From assembly GCA_963573315.1 (NCBI GenBank), contig OY752146.1, positions 1,302,001-1,366,000 on the forward strand: a stretch of 64,000 nt of DNA, read 5' to 3'. Every line of letters starts with the position of its first letter. Position 1 is the stretch's first letter. Source of the stretch: Entomortierella parvispora. Its lineage: Eukaryota > Mortierellomycota > Mortierellomycetes > Mortierellales > Mortierellaceae. Both the position numbers and the translations under genes were made by a program. Shown here in pieces: positions 32,374-44,100 of this stretch. The notes beneath the pieces are model-generated. The model was not told the DNA's origin. It worked only from the letters and a program-made list of their open reading frames with translations, and did no database searches.

Positions 32374-33256
32374 GGGAAAAGGTTCTCCATAATCCATTGT
32401 ATACTATATACCCAACCTGTTTTCACTGCAAATAAAGCCTTGATCCCCACAAGACTTTTGTTTTCGAATTGAGATTACCTACGGGCGTGTTTCTATCTCA
32501 GTCCAGAACTCAGAGCACCACACCCATCCAGCCCAATGCCCCAAAATTACAAAGAGATTCATGCAAAAAGAACAATCTCATGGAAATTCAATTTATTTTG
32601 GGACCAGTCAGGGTCATGATCTAATGGAGTGTTGTACGAACGGTGTGTACGTGGCCACGTACATTAAATGCATTGTCCTTTCTTTTTCTCTTTCTCTGGA
32701 TGACACGGGCCGTGGCACAGTACGCGTCGTTGTTTTCGTCGTCATAATCCTGGTAAGCGCATAAAGTGCTCTCAAGTTCCAACAAGAACGGGGTTGCCTC
32801 TGTTCTCCCATCTTTGACTGGACTGAAAACGAAAATGTTCCTGGAGCAGACAAAGAGGTACTGTACCATGGCGCGTTGGCCAAGGTACCCTGACCAGAAG
32901 TCCCTGCTATTTGCACTTTGCTAAAAGTAAGCACCGACGCGACATGAAGCAGGATCCTTGCTGCACCGCCGAGGTTGGAAAAGGGTTCGTTAAACAGGCT
33001 AGACCGTAACCGTGTCGCTCATATCGTTTTTGCCTTGGGCTGCTGCACGTTTTCCTTTGGAGTTCCTCGGGGGATATAGCGTACCTCCCCATCGCGTCAT
33101 CCATCAAGGCGTGTCGTCTCATCGATTTTCTTTTCTCTTTTCGTATAAATACCCCTCCCTCTCTCCATTGTCCTCTTTTATATCCCACGCTCTTCATCAA
33201 AGTCACTTCTCTCACATTCTCACCTCCACCTCATCTCCCAGCACACTTAACCAACC
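32374..33256. other. Intergenic region upstream of C2 gene 1
   Basis: About 880 bases. A TATAAATA box lies at about 33144-33151 and a pyrimidine-rich leader follows. No gene seen. Confidence 0.5.
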
Positions 33257-34037
33257 ATGCTCCACAGCCACCACGACGCTTCCCTCAAGGTCACTGTCCA
33301 CTCTGCCGAGCATCTCGATGATGTCGAGGTATAGTAGCGTGTCTACATACAAATTTATTTCCCACGACGTGTCAATCTTTTATTTCCTAGAAAACTAAGC
33401 CAAATTCCCTCCCACTCTCTTCTCTTCTTGAAACCGCTCTTGTTTCCATTAGCACTTTGGCAAGAACGACCCATATGCCCAGATCACCTTTGACTACAAG
33501 AACGACAAGTCATTCCAGAAGACCTCTGTCCAGAAGAACGCTGGCAAGAACCCCGTCTGGAACCAGACTTTGACCTTGGAGCACTTCAAGCCCGAGTACC
33601 AAGAGTTGTACCTCGAAGTTCTCGATGACGAAAAGACGGCCGATGCCCCCATTGGTTTCGCAGCTATCCCCTTGCGTCAGGTCTTGGAGGCTCCCGGAAG
33701 TATCTTGGCGGCCAAGTTTGACTTGTTCACGCCCGAGGGCAAGCAAAAGGGTGAGATCACGTTGACAATTGCTTTGGCCCAGGCCGGTCAGACCTCGGCT
33801 GGGTTTAACCACAACGGGGCTTCTACAGCCCAGATCAAGGGCAACTCCATCATCATTGCTGACCACCAACACCGCGTCAAGGGCTTGAAGAACAAGGAAC
33901 GCTTGGCCGATGGTGCTGGCCTTGCGTTGGCCGGTTTGGCTGCCGCCGGTGCCGGATACCTCTTGAGCCAGCACAAGAATGACAAGAAGACTGAGGAGGC
34001 TGCTAAGCGCGACGCTGCCTTGGCCGAGAAGCACTAA
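33257..34037 (+). CDS. C2-domain protein 1 (218 aa)
   Basis: Exons are 33257-33328 and 33453-34037. A C2 domain fills residues about 8-120: LKVTVHSAEHLDDVE, GKNDPYAQITFDY, KNAGKNPVWNQTLTLE and LYLEVLDDEKTADAPIGFA. It has the Asp residues expected for calcium-dependent phospholipid binding (NDPY and DDE). A helical RVKGLKNKERLADG segment leads into a Gly/Ala zipper (LALAGLAAAGAGYLL) and a charged tail, which suggests membrane association. A TATAAATA box is about 110 bases upstream. The gene at 35422 is a tandem paralogue with the same intron position. Confidence 0.88.
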
Positions 34038-35421
34038 GTCGCAGCAATATAGTGTGACTCGAGAAGAAGGGTCACCAACACCTGCATGTAAATAACATCG
34101 AGACAGAGAGGAATATCGTGGGTGTTCCTCGGTAAAGAAGGAAACTGGGACTTTATCTCATTCTTTTTTTTGTGCGAAAGCAATAGCAGCTTGAGTTTCT
34201 GTAAATAAGAAAAACCTTCTGACGCTCTACTGTTTGGAGTGTAGTATGCTGTAAGCAGCTTTTATGGCCTGGTTCCCAGGTTTATTTTGTGTGAGGGGAG
34301 CAAAGAAGAATATACCTGGAAAGAGAAAAAAGAAAACCACGACCCCGCCACGAAGGGACGCCATTGGCAGCAGACAGGAACGATATCTCGTGAGTGTGTG
34401 TGTACCTTGCACGACACGAACTATGTTTTTTGCCATTTCGATACCGAGGGAAGGAGGGAGGAGAGCTGCAGTGCAGTGAGAGAGCAGAGGAGGAAGAATG
34501 CAGAATCGTTGTTCCTGCACTCTTGCCAATACTTTGTTCCGGGGGTTTGTCAAAGGAAGAGGGGAAAAAGAGACATCGTTCATGCGATCCATCAAGAGAA
34601 GCGCGTCGGGACGGGACAGAGTGAGACCAATTGGCAAGTTCAGTTGTTGAGCGAACTGAGCTTTGCTTTTTTCACTTTGGCAGTTGACAGATCATGGATG
34701 GCGTAGGGTGCCTTCAGTGGTCTTTGACGACGATGATGTGCGCAACAGTAGACGCTGGTCATCCTTTTCCTTTGCGGTTTGCGAAAAGGAAAAGGGGAGT
34801 GACGTTTTCATTTTGTGCCGAGGGAAGAAAGGAACATCAAACAGCCACCGCCAATGTCGCCGTCCTGGAAAGTCAGTCCCGGGGTCTGCTGTCCTGTCCG
34901 CCAACACACCATTGTCGGGCTGTGGGGTTGAGTTTTTGGCGGGTATTGCAAACCCTGGTCTAAATATAATTCAGAGGAATTGCAATACAGCACCCAAATT
35001 TATCACCGAGGGATCGGCGAGTGACAGGAGCAGGACAAGAAGGATGGACGAGGACAAGGACATGAGGGAATATCCTTGGGAAGGGAGGGGCGCCAAGGAC
35101 AATGATCATCCAAAAGAGAGCCGCTGCGGTGATGTGCATATTATACATTGACGTTTATACAACAGGCACAAGTACTGTACAGTGCAAGGCACAAGGACGA
35201 ACAAACAGTGGGCAGATGGACAAAAATGCAAAAGCGGATGCAATTGCATTCATTCCATTGCACAAAGTATAAAAGCCTCGTCCCTTCGCCTGTGTCGCAT
35301 CGTCCATTGTTCCCTGTCTCTCCTATCTTTTCTTTTTCCTTGTTTCCCTTTCTTTCTTTCCTCCCTTCTTCAGTTCCCACACCCTCTTTTCCTCACCCCT
35401 CGTCACTCTCCTCCCACCGCC
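34038..35421. other. Intergenic region between the two C2 genes
   Basis: About 1.4 kb without a convincing gene. A TATAAAAG box at about 35268-35275 and a pyrimidine-rich leader precede C2 gene 2. Confidence 0.5.
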
Positions 35422-36618
35422 ATGCTCCACCAACAGCCCCCTCAGTACCAGTACCAGCAGCAGCAGCAGGGCATGCCCTCTCTCGCCATCGTCGCCCATG
35501 GTGCCCAGAACTTGATCGACGTCGAGGTACCTTCGCCGAGCCGTTGTCGTACCTTCCTCCCCAATGCACACAGTACTGACCCTTTCTTTCTGTCCGTCTC
35601 CTCTTGTTCTTTCTAGGCCTTTGGCAAGCAGGATCCCTATGTCCAGTTCTCGCTCGACTTCAACAATGCAAAGTCGTTCCAAAAGACCTTTGTCCATAAG
35701 AACGCTGGCAAGAATCCCGTCTGGAACCAGTCCTTCAACATCCCTCTGCAGGGCGAGCCCGAGCTCTATGTCGAGATCATGGATGACGAGGTCACTGCTG
35801 ATGCCGTCATTGCCTTTGCGGCCATCCCCATCAACCAGGTTGTCCACGCTCCAGGTGGTTCCATGAACGGTATCTTTGATGTCTACACCGCTGACGGCAA
35901 GCAACAGGGTCAGATCAACTTGACCTTGTCCGCCCATAACGTCCCTGGCCAGAACCCAAGCTATGGCGTCCAGGGTGGCCCTCCTGTCAGGGGAACTTCT
36001 CATATCTCTGAGCTTCACCAGCGCAGGATGAAGTCTTTGAAGAACAAGGAGAGGATGGCCGATGTTGGTACAGCCGCTCTTGGTGGCATCCTGGCTGTCG
36101 GTGCCGGTTTCCTGGCAAACAAGCTCGTGAACGATCACAACCGCGAGGAGGAGGCCCGCAGGGCTGCCGAGAGGAACGCCCAAATGGAGAGGGAGCGCTA
36201 TGAGGCGGAGAGGAGACGCTTGGAAGAGGAGCGCGCCAACTTTGCCAGAACGCAGTCTGAGGAGCAGGCTCGCTTCCAAGAGCAGCAGAACGCCTTGCAG
36301 CAGCAACAGCAGCAATACCAGCAGCAGCAGCAGCAGCAGCAGTATAACCAGTACCAGCCTCAGTACCAGCAGCCCCAGCACGGTGGATACGAGCACCACA
36401 GGAGGCACCACGACAGCGACAGCGACAGTGACTCTGGCTCCGACTCGGATGATTCGTACAAGAAGAGCAAGAAGGGCAAGAGGTGGGAGCCCTATGGCTG
36501 GTACTCTGCCGGCGACAAGGTCAAGTACGATGGCCGCAAGTACATCTGCCTGCAGGGACACAATGCGCAGGGCGACTGGGCTCCCTCGGTCGCGCACTCG
36601 CTCTGGCGCGCGGACTAG
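35422..36618 (+). CDS. C2 protein 2 fused to a CBM5/12-like chitin-binding module (368 aa)
   Basis: Exons are 35422-35526 and 35617-36618. A Gln-rich leader is followed by a C2 domain (SLAIVAHGAQNLIDVEAFGK, DPYVQFSLDF, NAGKNPVWNQSFNIPL and LYVEIMDDEVTADAVIAFA). Then come RMKSLKNKERMADVG, a Gly zipper (TAALGGILAVGAGFLA), a long charged coiled coil (about residues 205-255), a Gln run from CAG repeats (36296-36352) and a DSDSDSDSGSDSDD linker. The C-terminus WEPYGWYSAGDKVKYDGRKY, ICLQGHNAQGDWAPS, HSLWRAD matches the aromatic pattern of carbohydrate-binding modules of families 5/12. There is no signal peptide, so chitin binding inside the cell or by unconventional export would be needed. Confidence 0.88.
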
Positions 36619-37007
36619 AGGAGAAGAGGCCGCCGTCTCTTTCCTCTCTTGCAGCCACCTTTGTCCTTGATGGTCCCCTCTCTGTCCTTGAGTAGAGTCG
36701 ACCTTGTATCATACACCACCCACACGCCCGTCAACCATGGCCCACGCGTATCTTGAAGAGGCTCTGCAGTCAGGTCCTTTTGTTGGACGGAAATAAATCC
36801 GTTTTGTACAGACGTAAACCGCCCCTCCCTGCCTCCCTGCCCATGTTTTCCTTGGTTCTTGACCTGCGTCGACTCTGTCGACATTTTGGACACCACACTT
36901 GTTTTCATGTTCTTTATTTCTTTCCTCATTTCTTCATCTGGTCTTTTGAATTCATCTCCATCCTCAACAACATTACATCTTTTGTTAATGGAAAACATCT
37001 TTTGTTA
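36619..37007. other. Intergenic region downstream of C2 gene 2
   Basis: No gene seen. Ends in a 20-base-period direct repeat (36975-37013). Confidence 0.4.
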
Positions 37008-37013
37008 ATGGAA
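36975..37013. repeat. Two-copy direct repeat, 20-base period
   Basis: ACATCTTTTGTTAATGGAA occurs at 36975-36993 and 36995-37013. It duplicates the possible start codon of the coiled-coil gene. Confidence 0.85.
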
Positions 37014-37578
37014 CGTCTCAAGGCCGTAAGGTTCTTGCTTGAGTGGCAAGTCTTCGTCCTTGAAAGCAAAAGGGTGGATTTTGGCGGCAACAAGTCAGAT
37101 TGTGGACTGACTGACCCCTGCTCCTGTTCCCCTTCCTGAACCAGCTCCTCCGAGGACTCCATGAATATGTCAGCTCTGCCCCACTCAGGGCCCAGGCTGC
37201 GGAACACGTCGTAACAGTAGAAAGACTGAAGATCGCTACCATTGAAAGGGATAACCATAATCTCCAGATCTACCTCAATGGACTGGAGCATCGCCTTGCT
37301 GAGGCTGGAGGGGACCTGACCCAGGTTTGTAGGGCGTTTCTTTTATTTAGCTCTTACAGTTGAACGACTGAACGACTGAACGACTGAACGACTGAACAAT
37401 TGGACTCGTTTCTGGAACAGATACCATGCACTGTCTCGAAGGAACGAAGGTCTGTTGAAAGAGATAGAGCGTGTCCAAGTCCTCAATCATCGTACAATGG
37501 AAGAGCTCGAGTGGGTCCGTACCAGACTGCCATTCTGCAACAACATGCACTCCGACTCTCCTTCAGAGTACACTCCAT
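37008..37578 (+). pseudogene. Probably broken coiled-coil protein gene or fragment
   Basis: Exon 1 would be 37008-37025 (MERLKA), with GTAAGG next. Exon 2 is 37145-37324 and encodes LLRGLHEYVSSAPLRAQAAE, VTVERLKIATIERDNHNLQI and YLNGLEHRLAEAGG. A third coding segment runs from about 37423 to 37578: NEGLLKEIERVQVLNHRTME, ELEWVRTRLPF, ending at TAG. Heptad-like spacing suggests a coiled coil. The join of exon 2 (phase 0 at 37324) to the acceptor at 37421 puts the third segment out of frame, and no other splice fixes this. That suggests a frameshift or a missing exon. The intervening intron contains an 8-base repeat. Confidence 0.5.
37362..37393. repeat. 8-base microsatellite, four copies
   Basis: GAACGACT repeated four times in tandem within the last intron of the coiled-coil fragment. 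Confidence 0.9.
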
Positions 37579-38083
37579 AGCTAGAAAAAATACATACTGA
37601 GCAGTGCAGGCACGATCAATGCGAGTGAGGAAGAGTCTCGAAAACGCAATCCCAGGAAAAGTATAAGAAAAGGTTGATCTCCATCAGGATTGCCCAGTGC
37701 TCTCGTTTCCATCTTCAGGGTTTACAGGGTTTGCAGGGTTTGAACTCCATGACCACAAATGTTCTACGAACGATCGGAGGATTACAGTTGCTCGGTCGAC
37801 TTGGTGATGGATGCAAGCTTGCAGAACTCGAATATCTTAGACTCGCGGTCCTCTTCTTCTCTACATCCGCCAATGCCTTGCCAAGCTGAGCAGACGAGTT
37901 TCTCGCAGAGCAGAAAATGAGTTTGATTGATTGGTGAAGGCTTTGACAATTGTATAAAGGTCAAAGGAATATCCAGCCTCTGCAAACGCTTCATTCGCCT
38001 ACCCACGCTTCAGCTCCTACCGAATTCCAATCCATTCTCGCGCACCTTTGATCTCGGCACGTCGTTCACAACCACCTCCAGCC
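37579..38083. other. Intergenic region upstream of secreted repeat protein
   Basis: Contains a short CAGGGTTT repeat near 37718-37740. No gene seen. Confidence 0.4.
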
Positions 38084-39103
38084 ATGACCGCATTCATCAT
38101 CAAGCTCTCCTCGGCCATTCTCACCTTTGCCTGTGCTATCCATGCCGCCCCATTGGATCGTCGCTGTGCTGGCTCCGAATGCAGCCAGAGCCTGAGCTCG
38201 GACAACGTCGACTTGGGGTCGACAACCAGTATCTCACCCATCACGCAGGTCACGCCCATCACCCGATACCAGCCCATCGTCCAGTCCTTTGCTCCCATTG
38301 TCCAGTCTGAGACTGACTGTGCCGACGATCTGCTCCCCTCCTCGATGGAAGACTCGATGCTCTACCCCGACCGTCATTTCTATCGCAACAGCATGTACGG
38401 TCACGACATGTACATGGACGATGATCGATTCCGCTCCAATGTCGATCGCATCAGCGAATTGAGCCGCCTTCGTTTCATGAACCGCATGGGTTACCTGGGC
38501 CACGGCAACCTTGGCTCATTGGGTGCCTATGCTGTTGGCACCCGAAACCTGAACGCGATTGGAACGCCCGTGATTAACAACAGCGGCGTGATTTCCAAGC
38601 GTGCCATGGTCGCTCCTGACTGTGTCCCAACCGAGTCCAACTCTTGCGAGCAGTCCTTGCCCGTGTCCTCGACTGACATGGGCTCCTTGGTCACAGCCTC
38701 GCCTTCGAACGTGGTGTTGCCAACGACAGAGTACCAGGGCCATGTCCAGTCCAAGGAGGCCCAAATCGAGGCGGCACCTGTTCAACACTCGACCTTGAAG
38801 CAGTCAAACGTGAACCTGGGATCGCACACCATGATCCAGCCTATCACCAAGGTCATCCCGTCGACCGTTTACCAGCCCGAGGTGAACCAGAAGGCAACCA
38901 CGGTTGAGATGGCTCCACAGCAGGACCAGAGCCTGGGCCGCTCCTCGGTCAGCTTGGGTTCCTCGGTGACGATCCGCCCCACCACCACGGTCGAGCCTTT
39001 GACTATCTTCCAGCCCAAGATCCAAAGCTTGCCCTTTATCATCCATGACGAGGCTTGCCAGGATGAGGAGCAGTCCTCCGGCGCCAATTGCATGTCCTGC
39101 TGA
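38084..39103 (+). CDS. Secreted protein with four ~36-residue repeats (339 aa)
   Basis: Single exon. The ATG at 38084 was chosen over 38048 because it puts a signal peptide at the N-terminus (MTAFIIKLSSAILTFACAIH, cleavage near HAA-PL). Four diverged repeats follow the pattern QSL-x-SS-x-DLGS-x-SPIT-x-VTPITRYQP-x-VQS, two on each side of a non-repeated central part of about 90 residues rich in Met, Arg and Asp. Dibasic sites DRR (near residue 26) and SKR before AMVAPDC are possible Kex2 cleavage sites. Cys residues cluster at repeat borders and at the C-terminus (ANCMSC). A cell-wall or secreted structural role is plausible but not shown. Family not recognised. Confidence 0.75.
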   Translation: MTAFIIKLSSAILTFACAIHAAPLDRRCAGSECSQSLSSDNVDLGSTTSISPITQVTPITRYQPIVQSFAPIVQSETDCADDLLPSSMEDSMLYPDRHFYRNSMYGHDMYMDDDRFRSNVDRISELSRLRFMNRMGYLGHGNLGSLGAYAVGTRNLNAIGTPVINNSGVISKRAMVAPDCVPTESNSCEQSLPVSSTDMGSLVTASPSNVVLPTTEYQGHVQSKEAQIEAAPVQHSTLKQSNVNLGSHTMIQPITKVIPSTVYQPEVNQKATTVEMAPQQDQSLGRSSVSLGSSVTIRPTTTVEPLTIFQPKIQSLPFIIHDEACQDEEQSSGANCMSC

Positions 39104-41136
39104 GCGCCAACACAGAGACTTCAACTCGACCTTGTGTTTCCAGGCGAGTGATGAATACCAATTGAAAAGTACTCGTAGGCGAGATAGTAGTAGGCAGACC
39201 TTTCAAATAAAAAAAATTGAGATCAAAACAAAAAATGTCATATTCAGTTGTTGCAAATGAGAGTTGGGATGGCTTGGGTTGGAACAGTGAAACGTTGGCG
39301 AAGAGCTTCAAGTCTTTTCTATCTCAATGTTCGATGCCACAAGAGCCGGGATTACTTTCTTTTTTTTTTTGTAAAAAAAACATCCGCCATCGAGGCTATA
39401 AAGAGTAATGGGACGCGATGGAGTGCTCGATAGTGCTCCCCACAAACTTCGGCTGGGAAGCCAAGACGAGCGTTAGAGTCTTGTTCCGTCATCGAAACGC
39501 GTCAATTTTGCTCGATGCATGCTGAAAGAACAAAGAATAAAATCACTTCATCTTTGAGGTCGTTTTTTGAATGAGGGCAAAAGTGGCAGTGAGCATCTAT
39601 TCTCCGAGTTCCGAGAAAGAACCTAAACGAGTGGATGTTATCCACTGTTCTTGCGACCGGTTCTACCGCACTCTCCCGTACGCTTACAAAAAAAAAAAAA
39701 AAAAAAAAAGGAAAACCACACTAAACTTTGGGCGTCCATAAAACCGACGCGTGTTTTTCCGTGCCTGCCCTTCCGGTCTTTCTTCAAGATTACTACCAGA
39801 CGTGGTTCCGTTCCATACTCCCATTCCCCTCATTCCTCCCATCCCTCCCATGTTTAGCGGCACCAGCAGACACAGATACCCCACTACAGCGCATGGGGTT
39901 GATTCAAATCCTGCAGTTGAAACTTGGCATTCAGAAAGTGAAGATCAAAGCCGGTTTTGTTGAACCAATAAGTTTTATGGAAAGCGGCTTTCATTTTACA
40001 CCTGTCCAGCCCTGTTACCTCCCTCAGTATTGCCATCAGTTACCCGTCCCTACTAACATCGACACTGTATTCGGTATTCTAGATCATGCGGACCAAAAGC
40101 AATAGACGTTTGTTTTTTTGAATTCAAAGATGGTCCGGGTCAGTGATGGACATAAACGCGTCGGGTCTGATATAAAGTCCATAGGTAGTCATAGGCAGGG
40201 TATCCCTGGAAATTCGCGTCAACGTGAACTAGGGTCCCAGGAAAAAAAAAAGGAATATATTATTCGTTTATTTCTCTTCTTTTTTTCCCCCTTTGTTCGT
40301 TCTCTCATCTCGTTTGTTTCCTTCGCCTAGGCTTGCTTTCTTCCAGCAGCTCCGTCCTTTTCCTTCTATCTCGTTGCGTATTTCTAGTGTTCTCCTACAC
40401 CACAACTACAATCGCACTTTACAGCACTTTACAGCACTCTCAGTCCTGGATAGTAGTCCGCACCAACCAATGTGAGTCTACTTGCTAACCACCAAAGGTC
40501 TAAAGTGATGCGCCATCTATTTGTTTCTCCGATATTCCCTAACGGCGTGCAGGGTCGGGATTCAAAAGGCAAAAGAAAGGGTTCTTTCTTTGCGGGGGTG
40601 GTTCCAAAAGAGTACCGACAATAGCAGAAAGTGGATTCATGGCGTCGGTTTGTTTGCGCGGTGGACTGTTAAGGAGGAACGCAAAAGTGTGCGTCTATCA
40701 TCGCAAAGAAGAAAAGAGGACGCGTGGCGGAAGCAAAAGGTGATTGTTTAAGAATACAAAAGGATGAAAGATCGGCGATTTCACACCATATATATTGTGG
40801 GGAAGAGGCATAGCTTTAGAAAAAAAAGTGGTATCTTCTGTATTTCTGTATTGCCACCACCACTAGCTATTCCCATTGAGAGGATGTGATTCTTGGCGTC
40901 GGTGTTGCCTTTTTTTTTTTTTTTTTTTTTTTTGGTCTGCATCTTTCTCAAGAAGCAGTGAATACAAACAAGAGACAGATAGGAGAGTGAGCTTGAGCGT
41001 GTTAGTGGCGTATAGCCAGCCGTACAGCGAAGCCTTTGGTGGAAAGTGCAAGATGAAAAGCAGCTGGGGGCAATTGGGTTCTCTTCAGATGATATGGTGA
41101 CAGGAGGATATCAAATATCTAACACTAGCCTTTTTT
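39104..41136. other. 2-kb intergenic region without a recognised gene
   Basis: Holds an A-run at about 39687-39708 and a T-run at about 40911-40933. Several short open frames have no recognisable features. Possible untranslated leader or non-coding transcript, but nothing firm. Confidence 0.4.
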
Positions 41137-44100
41137 ATGGTTTTCACAGCCATGGACATTCAAATACATCCTCGATTGTCCTCTTCCCGTCATTCGGAAA
41201 TTTCGATCGATCGTCATTCCGATGGTGTCTGTCTGGCATCTTTAGAGGCTAGAGTTCAAGAAGGATACCAGAATTTACCCTCGAAGATTCAGCGCAATCG
41301 TGAGAAGCTTTGGGAAATATATCTCTGTGCCATCGCTTTGGACGGCCCTTTTCCTCAAGGACAGGATGTTAGCACCACGGATACGATTTCCTTGGATCAA
41401 GTCAATGCAGTTGAGAGCGGCGAGGCCGTTCCTCCTGTAACGGCGAATTTGGAGCCGGTCATCTGGATTGACGAGGAGCGGACGGATCTTGTCCTCCCTG
41501 AAAGCAATGGTAACATCGGATTGAGAAAAAGGGTCCTCTCCGCAGTTCTTTCTGCGTTCTCACAAATTTTGAACCAAGCATCCAGATCATCCAAGTTTGC
41601 CGGTACAAATCTGCTTCTGGGTAAGTGTCCAGTTTTTAAGTGGGGGAAGTGGTGAGGAAGTGCTTCTTCATGTGTATGGTTCCAAGGGTGTGATTAATGG
41701 AGACCACGTCATGGTCATCTTGCGGAGAGAGAAATGTGAGAGGGGCTGCAGAGTTGGCTACATCTATTATGCCTAAACAGGCCCACCCTCTTTGTCATAT
41801 GTTCATTGTCATCTTGTCATTACGCGACTCTTTGATTTATTAATCTTTGACAGCAGATCCTATCTGTCTTCATCGTCCTAGCAAAAGTTATCTCTTCGAC
41901 GCTCTATACGCTTTCTAACTTTGTCTCAATTCGGTGACTAGGTCTCATTCCGGTGGCAGGTCCGGTGGTCTGCTCTGTTCTCTATTACGTCCAAGTGTAC
42001 CGCAAAATCGGATCCCTCGAAATTGGAAGGCCAGCTTTGACTGTCCTGAGTAACAAAGCTCTTCAGCACATGGTGAAGCAATTCTTGGTAAGCGTGGCAA
42101 GGACGTTTATGACAAAGAATAGAATGAAATCGATCCCCAATTGCGCATCAATCGATGTCCTATATCTGATATTTCCATTCAAAACTCTACTTGAAACCCC
42201 TAGATTGCTTTTTTTCTTCCGGTCGTTGGCGCAGTCTACAACCGGATCGTTCAGTGGAACCGTATATCCTACGAACAGGCTGAGGTCCTCGTGCTGGAGC
42301 ACCGAAGCGCAAACCTTGAGTTCATCACTTTCCGAAATGAGGTCTTCAATTGGACAGCCGAGCAGCGAGCTCAAGGTGTCACGACTCTGGAATCGTCCCC
42401 CCCTCAATGCCTTACTGTCGTCGAGGTTGTCAATGTCCACGACCCGCGCCAGCGCGATGCAGCAGCGGCTCTGGAGCTCCCTGATTGTGCCGAGATGCCG
42501 TTTGGTAGTTACGCTGGAATGGTTTTCCCACTCGGAGTTCAGGCCTGGGTCGAGTCCCAAGTCCGCCTCTTGCCTCCCCCCGAGGTATCCGAGATCATTT
42601 GCCCAGTTGCCTCTGGAGCTATTTCTCAATCTCTTTTTCCAGCAGCAGTGTCGATTGTTCCTCATGATTTTGATCCAACCATGCTCGGATCCAAGACGAT
42701 GGAGGTGACTGATCGACCCCAGCCATCTTCAGCTATCATCCATTGCCGTCGTCCAGTTGTTTTCGATGTACCGACAGAGCCAGTTTTCGTTCCAGCTGAA
42801 GGCTCAGGTTCCAGTTCGGAATCAAACTTGTCCCCAGTCTATAGTGGCAGGCCTACCATGCAGGTTATTGCGGAAGAAAGCTGCCAGCTGCAGGAGACCG
42901 GAGCAAGCTCTAGTTGCTATGGCCAGGTTCATGGCAATGACACTCCCGTAGAGGATGTCGAGAGTCCTCGCCCAAGAGAACATGAGTCTCACGAATCATC
43001 GGACGACGAGCGCAGCTTGCCTCGTAGAGATAAAGGAAAAGGTCGTGCAGTAGATACGCCTTCATCGCCTCTGTCCCACGAGGAGGATTTCATGTTCGCT
43101 GACCTGTCCGCCGCTGGCCCCAGTTCTCTTGGAGCAAGATTGATTGCCAACAACTCTGGCCTCCGCCCAATCGCCCCAGTCACCATTGCTGAATATGACG
43201 ACCCAAGGACTTACTCTTATCCTCTTGGTCCTCTGTTCACGCCTGCTGAGGCCGAAATGGAGAATCAGCAAAAAGATCTCTCGACCGCTGCGTCCTTGGG
43301 CCATGCTAAGTCTCCCTTGGATAGACTCACCAGTGTGCTCAGCCGCTTAAGTGAACCGACCCTTAAAGCTCACCCAATTTCAGTGCCGATGCCTGGTTCA
43401 CCGCCGCTATCTTCCTTGTCAAACCGACCGAAGACACGCCAGGAAGAGGCCAAACTGGAAGGAGGACGTCGCTACGCGATCAACGAGATCTTAGATCGTC
43501 GTGGATTGAGAGCTGCTAACCCTTCTTCCTCAGAGGGATTTATCCGGTTTGACTCCTTTTCACCAATGGGAAATGAAGCTGGAACCTCAAGTCTGGACGC
43601 GCTCCATCCTCGGCTTCAAGCCCAGTCCCAAGATCAAGGTGTCCTTGGTGACACGAATGGAATTCTCTCTTGCCATTATGAGAGCGGTGTGCCTGTCTCT
43701 GGACCCCACATCTGCGCTGCCCCTCTATGTTCCTCAATGTCCTGCGACTCAACGAATAGCCCCTTCTTCCAGGAATCACAGCCAACTGGCCTCCCTCATC
43801 CACCCCCAGGCCGAAAGTACATGTATGTGAAGCTCACAAACTCGTACGTCAATATGTCGGCGCCAAGACGAAAGGACGTGGTTAGTGCGGAAGCAGCTCA
43901 AACACAACCTTGCCGCTTCCTTCAAGACGAGGCACAAAGCCTACAGAAATATAGGAACCTTCCCCTCGACTACAGAGGACTCGATTCCGATAAGGACGAT
44001 CGAGAGATTGGTCAGGAGGAGTATAGGCAATATGTTGCTAGTCTTCCACACATTGATGATACCCCCGAGGGAACGGCGGCCTCTTCATCTAATCGCACCT

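Noticed and set aside
35323-36597. 424-codon open frame antisense to C2 gene 2
   Set aside because: Leucine and valine runs come from the complementary CAG/GAG repeats. The plus-strand frame has clear domains.
39890-39920. tRNA-like T-arm sequence (GATTCAAATCC)
   Set aside because: No matching A box, acceptor stem or anticodon arm at the right spacing.
42063-42665. 200-codon frame antisense to the giant protein gene
   Set aside because: Overlaps exons and a well-defined intron of the plus-strand gene and shows no domain.
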